The notes under the pieces: generated by a model
Databases searched by the model: none
What the model was told of the DNA's origin: nothing
The model's input: only the letters and a program-made list of their open reading frames with translations
NCBI GenBank assembly: GCA_001931905.2
Contig: MSJI02000690.1
Location: forward strand, 16,787 to 80,786
Length of the DNA stretch: 64,000 nucleotides
Direction: 5' to 3'
DNA from: Cladosporium sp. IMV 00045
Lineage: Eukaryota > Ascomycota > Dothideomycetes > Cladosporiales > Cladosporiaceae
Made by a program: the position numbers and the translations under genes
Shown here: positions 52,761 to 63,344 of the stretch, one piece after another
Layout: each line of letters starts with the position of its first letter
Position numbering within the stretch: position 1 is the first letter of the stretch

Positions 52761-53084
52761 GTTGGTGGATTGGAATCTTGCAATGATGTATCAAAATGCC
52801 TGTAGCAGAAGTGATCTACAGCGATGAGATGACATTAATCATTTAAATACACCATCGCTCAATAGGGCTCGGTACAACTGCAATTTGCCATCGTTTCAAA
52901 TACGGATTTGTCAAGTCTAATCTAAGCCAGATGAAACACGCTTATTTGAAGTTATGCCGCACCATAATCATATCATAACTCGATCAGTCCCAGCTACCCG
53001 GACAATGGAAACAGTTCCTTTGCAAAGCACTCTAGATCTTCTTAAAACTAGTCGCAATTTTCATCTCGGTTTAAATCGGGCGTT
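52761..53084. other. M35 promoter and left edge of the transposon block
   Basis: Normal-composition sequence, with CpA and TpG frequent, up to about 53085, where both dinucleotides almost disappear. A 15-bp direct repeat TTATTACCTACTAGC straddles the edge just inside the block, at 53098-53112 and 53155-53169. Confidence 0.5.
52841..52851 (-). promoter_or_regulatory. TATA-like box of the M35 protease gene
   Basis: On the minus strand GTATTTAAAT lies about 85 bp before the start codon. Confidence 0.4.
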
Positions 53085-53829
53085 AAGCTCCCGTGTATTA
53101 TTACCTACTAGCGCGGGGCAGTAGAACATAAGCAGTATTAGTATAGGAATATATTTATTACCTACTAGCTTATAGGCTATCTATTATCGGGGTAACGCTA
53201 CGTAAGGTATTCTTTTACCCTCCTTTCCTTTATTAGGAGATATGTAAATTAATAGCCTCGCGTAGGCAACTAATAACGAGCTTATTAGTAACGTTAATAC
53301 TACTTATATAGCTTATCCTAACTAACTCGAAGAAGGTAGTAAGCGCTAGTACGTAGAATAATATTTTTAGGGCCCTAGCGGAGGATAAATAGCTAGCTAT
53401 AACGTTATCTAGATAAAGCTATATAGAATAGCTAGCGTTCCGCTCTAGTTACGAGCTATCTATCCTCCTAGGGTATAATAACCCTAGGATAGTAGGAACG
53501 CGTATAGCGCGTTACGGGGAAACTACTCTATACTAATAGGTATAGCCTACCTCTAGAGTAGGTTATAGATTACGTAATATACTCTATTACTCTATATACT
53601 CTACTACTCTATTACTCTTAGGATAATAGAGTAGAGTATATCCTATATAAGTCTCTTTAGTAGATAGGTTTAGAGTTAGTCTACGGTTTATAGGAGCCTC
53701 GTACTTAATCTAAGTAACGAAGCTAGTACTTAAATTTACTATCTAAGTATATTAATTAGCTAGATCGTTATTACTCTCTATCGTTTATACCTAAGAAGCC
53801 TACTTCTTAGTTAACTTCCCGCTACCGGC

Positions 53830-56800
53830 TATTACCCCTATTATATTTTAAGTACTACTCTCGGAAGTACCGAGAGGCGACTTAGGTTCCTAGATATAGT
53901 ATATATCTAAGGAAGACGAACGATCCGTTACTAGTAGCGAAGAGTTAGAGGAGGCTATACCGTCTAAAGCCGGATCTAAGCCGACTCCCGAAGAATAGAA
54001 CGAATCTATCGATACGGTTACTTATTAGGTCGATAACTTCTATATTTAATCCGATATAGCCCTAGTATCTAACGTAGGAGGACCTACTAGTAGTTCCTCC
54101 GGGACTAAAGTAAACCTACTAATAGAGTTTAACGGACGACGTAACTAGATTAAGTCGTTCCGACTATAGTATAAGCTATACTAGTAGATAAACCCTAAGA
54201 AGTTCGAAGGAAAGGCTTAAAACAAACTATTATTTACGATATCTTACCTTTAGGGTAAGGCCCTAGAGTAGATTTAACTCTATATAGAAAATTATATCGA
54301 TAACGAAAGGCTAGAAGAGTTAAATAAAGCTATACGCCGCGTATTAGGTAGCGTAGACCGCTTCTTTAAGGTAATAGAAGAAACGTTTAACTACGGTAAC
54401 GACGCTCTAGAGGCTAATCGCGATTTACGCGCCCTTCGTTAAAAGACCTTAGCGGCTTAGTACCGCGCCGAGTTCTAAATCTTAGTATTAAAGGTTAGGT
54501 AGAACGACGAGGCGCTAGCCTTATAGTTCTACTAAAGACTTAAAGATAGGGTCCGCGAGGAAATTATAATACGGTATAAGCGCCTAGATACGTTATAGGG
54601 TATAGCCGATCTTACGATTAAGATCGATACCCGGATTTTCGAATTATAGCTAGAATAGAAAAGATAATACTCGCTAGGAAATACTAATACTAAAGTAAAG
54701 TAAGACGTACTAGAATAGAGAGATAACTACTACGGGTTATAAAAGATGTAACTCGACGCTACGTAAGGTAAGCTAGGTTCTAAAAGCTAAAAGAAAAGCT
54801 AGAAGAAGTCTAAGGATAAGTTATAGGTCGAATATTACGGCTATAGTAAGAAAGGATACTATAAGAACGAATATAAGGCCCGGAAGCAGAGTTATAAACT
54901 ATAGAAATCTAGAAAGTAAGAGGTATTTAGAGTAACTAAAGGAAAGAGTATAGAGGAGGAGTCTCTAAAGCTAGTAACGATCGCTACTACCTATAATTAG
55001 ACTTACGAGGATATAGTAGATAGGTAAAGCGCCTATAAGACTACTAGAACTAACGCTCCGAAAGATTAGAATAATTATAGATTAACGTCCTAGACGGCTT
55101 ACTATAATAATAGCTATACTATTTATATAGGTAATAAAATAGGATTAGGATATTTCCTAAGTTACTAACGATAAAGTATCTACCTTACTAGGGGTATACC
55201 CGTTCTAATATAAGTAGTATAGGAAGCGTTAACTTACTATCCTACGCTAATCCGAGAGGATTTTAGCCTAAACGAATAGGCTCTAGAGGAAGGTAAGGAA
55301 GAAGTAGAAGATAATAAGAGTTTAGAAGAGTCTGACTTAGACGACGAAGATTAATTCACGATAAGTTTTCGTATAGGCGATATTATACTAGTTATCCTAG
55401 AGCGAATTATACTTAGGAAGGACGAAGTATTCCTATAGATTAATAGATAATAAAGGGTCTATAATTCTGCGTTTACCTAAATAATCTAGGATATCTAGTA
55501 GGTATTAAGAAATATACTATTAGTAGAACGAAGCATCGATTACTATATAGTTATCTAAGAATAGCTACCTATTAGTAGCGACTTTATACTAAGAGGCGGA
55601 TATAGTATACTAGATAGAATCTATATTCCTCGCATAATACGATAGTAGGTCCGGGAACTTAAGTAAGAATACGCTATAGAGGCGGAACGATAGACTTACG
55701 AGTAGGCCGCTCGAGTCTAGCCGCTATTACTAAGATCTCCGAGAACGGAATAAGACGAGGAAACTTAATAGGCTCGTTTTAGGACTCCGCCGAGGATAGG
55801 AGACGATATATAAGACACGATACCTTATAAAAACGTATAGGAACTACTACTTAGTACGAGTAACCTACGTTATTAACGACTAGTAGCCCGCTAACCACGA
55901 TAGTTAGGAAACTAGGAGATCCTCTAGAAGATAGACTTTAGTAGGATCTACCTAGGTTATAACAAATAGTATTAGTAGGTAAAGCTCGTTACGCTAATAA
56001 CCTACGGGTTTAGGTAATAATAGGTATAGTACGTACTATTACCTTAATCGATTCCGGATACATAGGAATCTTTATAACGCTAGGGTATACGGAGAGGCAT
56101 ATAATACCTCTTTACTATAAAGTAGAACCCTTCTCGTTACGAGTATTTAATAGGAAGATAGTTAAGTATAATAATAGTATAATTATATAAGAAACTAAGA
56201 AGATACCTCTATAGATAGGATACTACCTAGAGAAGCTCTAGTTTAATATTACTAATACTCCCGGGTTTAATATAGTTTTAGGATTACCTTAGCTTAAGGG
56301 ATCTAACCTAATAATAAACTAGGGAAAGAGTACTATTTAGTTTAAAAGACTCGACCCGATACCTCTACCTATAGTATACGACACGCTAGGTAAGATCGGA
56401 GTAGAAGTAATATTAGTATAGGAATTACTCTAAATAGTATAAATAATACTAGAATAGATTTAAGTTCTATATTATAAGAAAATAGAAACGAAAGAAGTAG
56501 AGTTTACTATACCTCTAGAATATTTAGATTTTCGATAGCTATTCGAAAAGAAATCTAATAAAGAAGCTTTACTAGTATACTAACCTTAGGATTACGAGAT
56601 TAAGATCTAAGAAAGTAAGTAACTAAAGAAAGAACTACTACGACCGGTTATAGCTTAACGAGTAGAATAAATCCGAGAATACGTCGATAAAGGACTATAG
56701 AAAGGATATATCCGTAAGTTAGACTCGCCGGTAAGATACCCGTTATATATTATTATGAAACTAGGGAAGAAAGACCGAGTCTATATAGACTATAGGGGAT

Positions 56801-57120
56801 TAAACGAGATTACTATAAAGAATAGTTATCCTCTACCTCTAATCTATAAGCTATAAGACTGCTTATAGGGAGCTTAGTAGTTTACGGCTTTCGATATTCT
56901 AGGAGCCTATAACTAGATTAGGATTAAAAAGGGTAAAAAATAGAAGATAGTATTTAGAACTCGTTTCGGACTATTCGAGTATCTAGTTATACTATTCGGA
57001 CTCACTAATATACTAGCTACGTTCTAGGCATATATTAATAACGTATTACGGAAGTATCTAGACGTCTTTATAGTAGTCTACCTAGATAACATCCTAGTAT
57101 ACTCTAAGACATATAAAGAC
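53830..57120 (+). mobile_element. Ty3/gypsy LTR retrotransposon fragment (gag, protease, RT), RIP-killed
   Basis: Read through its stops, the plus strand gives a gypsy polyprotein. The Gag region (about 54120-54700) includes KALE-stop-I-stop-LYIENYIDNE, where Trp and Gln codons became TAG. A zinc knuckle at 54827-54876 reads YYGYSKKGYYKNEYK, in which the Cys and His ligands have become Tyr or Ser. The aspartic protease strand TLIDSGYIG is at 56041. Reverse transcriptase (about 56750-57120) has [23 protein letters not shown] and a mutated active site, YLDNILVYS in place of YLDDILVYS. RT ends abruptly at 57120; RNase H, integrase and a 3' LTR are not visible. Part of 53100-53830 may be 5' LTR, but no matching second LTR exists in the window. 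Confidence 0.85.
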
Positions 57121-57122
57121 TA

Positions 57123-58959
57123 ACGTTACTATAGGGGAAACTAGATAGGAAGAGAAACTAGATAGAATTTTAGACTCTCTACCTTAGATTTAATCTCTTA
57201 CTAGCTACGATAATATAATTACTCTCGCTTTCGGATATATTACTCTCGATACTTTTATCTTCTTTGTCTTCGATTTTAGGAGTTATAGCTTTTGCTTTTC
57301 GCTTCCTCTTTAGCTTTCCTTTTAAGGCCTCCGCTTCTACTCTCTCGACTACCTCGAGGATTTCTTTTATATTAAAGATAAACCTCCCTTTTATCGCTAC
57401 GCGCTTCCCTTTCTTACGTTCCTTACGTATCCGTAATAGCTTTTTATACTCCGCGTTCTCCTTCTATAAAAGAGTATTCTCGGAAGAAGTTCTCTCGAAA
57501 GCCGCTCCTAATCGCTCGATATACTACTTTATAGGAGTCTCGAGAGTAGACGAACGAACGATTAAGTTAACTAGCGACGTCGCCTCCTATAACTCCGTAC
57601 CATCCGGTAGCGAACTATCTAGTAGAGAGCGGTCTAGGTCGTTCGTATTTATAATAGGAGGCGGCGTAACTCGAGAAGGCTCTAAGGGTATTCGAAGAGT
57701 AGAGAGGATAGTAATCGGGCTTAGAGGGTAGATACCGGACGCACGGAAAGCCGACTCGACGTTCCTAGTTATAAAGGCCCTAGACCTAGCTATAATATAG
57801 GCCTCTATCTACTCGATACGCGGTATTCGTCGAGTATCGAGCTAGAAGAGCTAGTCGATCTTAGTCGATAAAGCCCGCTTTAGAGGGCCGAATAGCCTAA
57901 CGTCGAGAGGTTATAATATATACGAAGTATATAGTAGTAATACGGCTAGGTCTATCCTCTTATCGAGGCAAAAGGCAATAAACCTAGTAGTAAAGTGCGA
58001 TCTATATCTATCGAGTAGTAATAGCCTTCTTTTTCTATTATTATAGGCTATTTCGGGTTCGAATAACGTAGTTAACTACTCGTACGCGTGAGAATCGGAC
58101 GTCCACCTGCTAGAAGAGGTAGAGAACTTCTACTTCTCGGGCGTAGAAGTTAGTATCCACCTAGTATTCGTATCTTTTACCCGGAAGATAATAAGCAGAA
58201 GTAGAGAGACTCCTAAGGCTCTAACGCACTCTATAGCTATTATCTACTCTTACCTTCTGCTTATCTTCTTAACTCCTATAGCTTCCTTTTTATTAATAAG
58301 TACTCTCGAAGGTAAAGTAGTACCGAGAGCGAAACCGGTCTCGTCGATATTAAAAACCGCGTTAGAAGAATAGGAATTCTCGAGGAAAAGATTAGAAAGC
58401 GTAGTAAAGTAGGCGTTTATAGTCGGATAGCTTACCGCTTCGAAGCAGCTCGCGTCTAGAGCTCGAGAGTAGACGGTATTTAGTATAGGGTATCGTTTTC
58501 GGAACCTATTAATCTACCGTTTACTAATAGGAAGGTAAGAAGTCGGAGTCGAGCTTAGGCGGAAGCGGGCGTTACAGATTTCTTCGGCGAGTTCTCTCGT
58601 TAACGAAAGAGTAATAGGGACTCCCGACTTAGATAGTCGAGTTATAGCCTTAATAAGAGCCTTCTCTTTAGTAGTAGAGAGTATCTTCTACGATTCGTAC
58701 GATTTAGAGCGGGTAGTAGACTTCGTAAGCTAGTCGGAGAAAGTTAAAAGCGGTATACTAAACGCGTAAGTGTACTTTCGAATAGAAGTATATTCGCCGT
58801 TTCGGTAGGCTATTAGGGCCGTAGTAAGCGTATCTTTGGAATAGGTAGGCATAATAAAGAAGAAAGGAAGAAAGACGCGTAAAATTCGAATAAGAATACG
58901 AAACTAGCGCGCGGGAGTATCCGGTTTCCCCTCCTATCCGGTTTCCCCTATAGTAACGT
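57123..58959 (-). mobile_element. Fot1/pogo-type DNA transposon with TIRs and TA duplication, RIP-killed
   Basis: The element is 1837 bp, flanked by TA at 57121-57122 and 58960-58961. Its inverted repeats start ACGTTACTATAGGGGAAAC at both ends and extend about 45 bp, with an internal doublet of GGGGAAACCGGATA at the right end; the left end carries CTAG where the right has CCGG. The transposase starts at 58852 on the minus strand and reads to about 57175 through premature stops. An N-terminal psq/CENP-B-type DNA-binding region (MPTYSKDTLTTALIAYRNGE, then TLSLTRELAEEIC) is followed by DDE catalytic pieces NIDETGFALG and LLLLDRYRSHFT, plus YTSYILQPLDVRLFGPLK. The order and TA target site fit the Tc1/mariner superfamily, pogo/Fot1 branch. 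Confidence 0.88.
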
Positions 58960-58961
58960 TA

Positions 58962-61900
58962 TACGAATAAACCGTCTCTACTTATTCGCTAGTCTAAATG
59001 CGGCGGAGAGCCGAGGCTTAGGGCGGCTAGGCTTTTTATACTTAAGCGCGGTAGTTAAAGCCTCGGTATACTCGGGCGTAAATGCGCTATTAGCTATTTA
59101 GTAATTTTAGCTTCATCTTTTCCGCTAATAGAGGTAATTAGTCGCTTACTTAGACTTCCCTAAATAGCTTCCTAAATATAAGCTCCTCCTTTATAAGCTA
59201 TATAAAAGAGCAATTTTATTAACTTATAGTTATACGCCGAAGGCTCGTTTACGCGTATAGCTAAGATACCTACCTAAGTAGTTACCCGTATCTATAAGTA
59301 TTATTAGTAGCTATAACTATAATATTTATTCGTTAGTTTCTTTACTAGTACTATTCCGACCCCTATAAACTAATATAGCTAGCCTAGTTTATTTCTTTTA
59401 CTAGCTTATATCGTATATATAGCTCTAAGGAGTAGCTTTAGGATTTCCCGAGAGCTAGATAATAGTAAAGTGCTATTATTAGCATCGAAGAGCGATTAAG
59501 GAATCGTCGTAGTACCGTCGTTAAACCGCTCTAGAAGTCTACCTACGAAGATATTAAAGAGGTATAGTAAGATTAGTAAGCTTTATTCCTTATTACGAGA
59601 ATATTAAGTAGTATATAATTAATCCCGAATTATTAGACAGATAACGCCTACTACCTCTTATACCCTCTCTAGTACTAGAGCCGTAGGCTTACCTAAATAA
59701 CTCGACGCCTCCCGTACTATATTATCGGCCTCTTCGTTTCCTACTACGCCTTTATATCCCGGGGCCTATCTAAATCTAAGATCTATCTCTACCTTATAAA
59801 GGCCCTCTATACTCTCTACGATCTCTAATAGGAGCGCTCGTCTAGTCCTAGTATTATTACTAGCTTCAATCGCTCGGAGAGCCTACTAGATATCTAAGAA
59901 TACTACTAGCTATTATACCTACTTAAGATCCTCCTAAGCGTACTTTAAAGCCGCTACTATCTCTACTATTACCGTACTTAATACCCTATAAGTAGATACC
60001 TATCCTATCGAGTCTTACCTAACGACCTAGGTAAATATCCTAGTCCTCTAGACGACTACGATAGCAGCTAGCCGCTTCGCGACTAATATATCTATATATA
60101 GGCCTAAGATATTCGCCCCTACGATTTTAGCTATGTCTCTAATTACCTAATCCTTTTTCTTAATAATTACTCGATAGCTATAGTCTATCTATAGCGCCTA
60201 GATCTATAGTAGGTTCCCTATAGGTAGCCTAAATCTATTTAGTTTTAGCCGCTTCCTTAATATTATAACTATCGCTCCGAGTAGTAATATATATATAGTT
60301 ATATTAAACCTACGTAGTAGCGCCGCCTTTACTAGGTTACTCTTTAGGAGCGATATAAGCTTTACTACGTAAACCGAAACCTTCCTCTCTTAGCGTTCCC
60401 TAGTAGGCTCGAGGTACGCTTCGGCCTCGAGGATAGGTAGGGCTACTTTCTTCTATACTCTAGTTATTATCCTCGCTCCTAGCTTTTATACCTTTTCGAG
60501 TGCGTTTACGAGTCTACCTACGCCTACCTTCTCCGGGCTATACTACGCCGAGGCGGTATAGTCGGTAATTAGTAAGACATAGCTACGAAAAAGCTATCTT
60601 ATTTAGGCTAGTCTTATACCTTTAATCGCCTAGAGTAATAAGTACGCTTAAGTGCCTTTATTAATTACTCGGGAGAGATATTCGTCTATTACTAGCTTCT
60701 TATCTAACGTGACGCTAAGAACTTTAATACTTTACTAGGGTAGTATCGCTATCCCGTTAAATCGTACTACTCTAGTATCGTCCGCTTCCGCCCTCTTAGT
60801 AAAATAGATAAAGCTAGTTTTATCGGCCTTAAACGTTACGCTACTCTACTTCGCCTAGCGCCTAGTATAGGGTAGGATAGTATTCTTAATCGCTACTATA
60901 GTCTCTTCCTCGTCGTTCGCCTCTACTACCTAGGCCTTAAAGTCGTTAACGAGTCTAATCGACCCTCCGTAGCTATCGATCGGTATTTCGACTAGGTCGG
61001 CGTTATAGAATACGTAGAGTAGCGGTAATAGCGGTAATCTCTACGGAATCCCTATATACTCGATCTCTACTACTTCTAACTCGTAGCTCCCTATAGTAAC
61101 TAAGGCGTGCCTACCTATATAGAAGTCCCCTATCTATTCGATAATTAGCTTTAGAACCCTCCTCGCCGCTAGCTAGTATTCTAGCGCTTTTAAGTACACC
61201 CCGTTAAAGGCGCCTTTTATATCGAAGGAAATAAGCGTAAGGATCTTACCGCCCTTCTATACCTAATAGATCTTCTTAACTAGGACGTTTAGTACTTATT
61301 TAGCTAACCTCCTCGGTCTCGCGTCGAAATAGTTAATTAGAAGGAGGCTATTCTTTTTAATTATATACGATAGGCGAGCCGCTACGACTACTTTAAGTCC
61401 CTTACTTATTCTCGGGAGTAGTAAAATCGGGTAGAAGGCCTTTAGTACTATATAGTTAGGCTTCCCTAGTTTCCTTAATATTATAATCCTAGTAGTCTTC
61501 TACTACTTAGGTATATATCTCTACTCTAGTAACGTAGAATATAACTAGAGTAGGTATACGCCTACTACTAGCTATAGTTCCCGCTAGACTCGGAAGCTAA
61601 TCTCGTCTATACCTAGTACCTTATTCGGGTTACTCCTAAAGATAGCTCTCTCGACCTCGTATTTCGTAAGACGTAGCTACTCTAGAGGTCGGGCCTATTA
61701 TATAGCCTAGCGCACTCTATTACTAGGTATCTCCGGCTTAGGAGGCGTAGGGAAGAAGGCTTCTATTAATACCTTCGCCTTTTCTCTATCTAACTAGTAC
61801 CTTTTCCTATCTACCGATAGCTCGGGTATATTCGTAGCCCTACCGGACGGCTTAGCGTATCTAGCTACCTTCTAGATAGTATCGGGGTTATCTAGAAAGT

Positions 61901-62640
61901 CCTTCTAGTACTATTTCTTCTACTTATTAATCTTATCGAGATAGGTCCTTCTTACTAGATAGGCTACCCTCTATACCTACGTAGTATCCTCGCCCCTCCG
62001 ATAGAGCGTCGTAATCCGGTTCTATAATATAATATAGTCCTTCCGTAGGATTAAAAGCTCCTTCGTCTACTACTATTTCGCGTATAGTAACTCTCTCGCC
62101 CTCGGTACGTACTCCTCTAGAATTACGTTTATCCCGTTTAGGAATATCTCGGCTACTTCGTCTAGTAGCTAGGCGTCTATAATCCTCTCCCTATCCCTAC
62201 CGTTCCTAAGCGTGCTTCTAGTAGCGGTCCTAATCTCTCTCTAATCTATATCTCCGTAGAGTGTCTTCCTCCTTCCCCGGCCCTCTACGACTTAGCGTCT
62301 ATTATAGCTAAGGGCGACCGGCCTATAATCTAACCTATAGTCGGTAGTATAGATCCGGTAGTACTCTAATTTATACTAATCTAAGACTAATACCTAGAAT
62401 CCGATTAAACCCTATATATAATAATCTACTCTTAAGATACGGTACTTATATAACTAGCTTATAACGCGATCTCTAATTAGTAGTATCGTACGTAAAATTA
62501 TTCCTATATATTCTCTATATTCTAGGGGTAAGGACTATATATATATAGTAAACATAAAATACTAGCGTATAATAAGCTAATAATAGCTATAGTATTAAGG
62601 GGTAGGAACCTAGTTTTATAAAATTTCGTGCGAGGTCCGT
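58962..62640 (-). mobile_element. Tad1-like LINE fragment (endonuclease end, RT, RNase H), RIP-killed
   Basis: On the minus strand, from right to left. The end of an AP-endonuclease domain lies near 62280-62360 (YRPVALSYNRR, from DHRPVALS). The reverse transcriptase fingers and palm follow at about 62100-60700, with GIP-stop-RLPLLPLLYVFYNADL at 61062-60980 (from GLPQGSPLLPLLY) and the active-site strand reduced to RLVNDF. FKADKTSFIYFTKRAEAD and KVLSVTLDKKL come next. RNase H is near 60150-59660, with APGYKGVVGNEEADNIVREAS at 59765-59701. The region from about 59600 to 58962 is probably its 3' end. Stops at former Trp and Gln codons are pervasive. The 5' end with ORF1 is not identified. Confidence 0.82.
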
Positions 62641-62649
62641 CTCGTATAA

Positions 62650-63300
62650 GAAGCTCTAAGTATATTACGTATCGTATACTATTAAAGGGAGGGGCGTTAC
62701 TTATTATAGTTCGAAATTAGACTTAGGTATATCGAAGGTTAAAGCTCTATATAAGGTGAGATATCGAGGACGTTAAACGGTAGCATATAGCGCGACGTCT
62801 AGGTATAGTATTACGCTACGCGGCTTATTATAGGGAGAGGAAAAGTCGACGCGTTTCCTAGGCGTAACTAAGCCTAGGGCCGTACGCGACGCGGGAAGTA
62901 CGCGCGTTTTCGCTAGTAATGCTTAAGTAGGTTTAGGGCGATTAAGTACGAGCTTAAACCTATATAGTTTTCATTTAAGGTCGATTTAGTATATAAAGCT
63001 CTAAGTATATTATATATTGTAAGCTATTATATATAAGTCGCGTAACCGATAGGCGAAAGGTCAGATCAGCTAAGTGTGAGACAATTAGTCTCTATGAGGT
63101 GAGACATGCAATAAGGTAAATGTCGATGGCAGAACGTAAACACGACGCGATATCTAGGTGCAACAATGCGGCGCGCGCCCTTTGGTAAGGAAGGGGAATC
63201 TCGGCGCGTTTCCTGAGTGCAACAAGTACTGGGCCATGCGCGACGCGGAAAACACATCGTGTTTCCCGTGGCAATGATCTAGTGGGCTTCTGAATCCATC
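62650..63300. repeat. Two divergent tandem copies of a unit of about 345 bp spanning the RIP edge
   Basis: AAGCTCTAAGTATATTA occurs at about 62650 and again at about 62997. CTCTATATAAGGTGAGA near 62745 pairs with CTCTATGAGGTGAGA near 63090. Further matches are CGACGTCTAGGT with CGATATCTAGGTG, GACGCGTTTCCTAG with GGCGCGTTTCCTGAG, and TACGCGACGCGGGAA with TGCGCGACGCGGAAA. The left copy is depleted of CpA/TpG. The right copy is depleted only in its first 60 bp and is otherwise normal. Confidence 0.8.
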
Positions 63301-63313
63301 CAACTATCGGTGG

Positions 63314-63344
63314 ATTGAACACTTTTGAATTGAACACTTTTAGA
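63314..63344 (+). repeat. Short direct repeat TTGAACACTTTT x2
   Basis: GATTGAACACTTTTGAATTGAACACTTTTAG contains two copies of a 15-16 bp unit, directly right of the roughly 345-bp repeats. Confidence 0.85.

Larger units (their letters stand above)
53085..63055. repeat. RIP-saturated transposon block
   Basis: Across about 10 kb CpA and TpG are nearly absent; many 60-base lines contain none. TpA is very common and CpG, CpC and CpT remain frequent. This is the product of C-to-T change at CpA on both strands, the RIP signature of ascomycetes. All coding remnants show the expected consequences: TGG to TAG at Trp, CAG/CAA to TAG/TAA at Gln, and TGY to TAY and CAY to TAY at Cys and His. Three element classes are recognisable within. 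The edges at about 53085-53115 and about 63055 are sharp. Confidence 0.95.

Noticed and set aside
57264..57731. A 155-codon plus-strand open frame inside the RIP block
   Set aside because: It is antisense to the C-terminal part of the Fot1/pogo-type transposase. Stops in that strand are few because RIP made TAG/TAA mainly in the sense frame. The peptide is low-complexity Ser/Arg/Phe.
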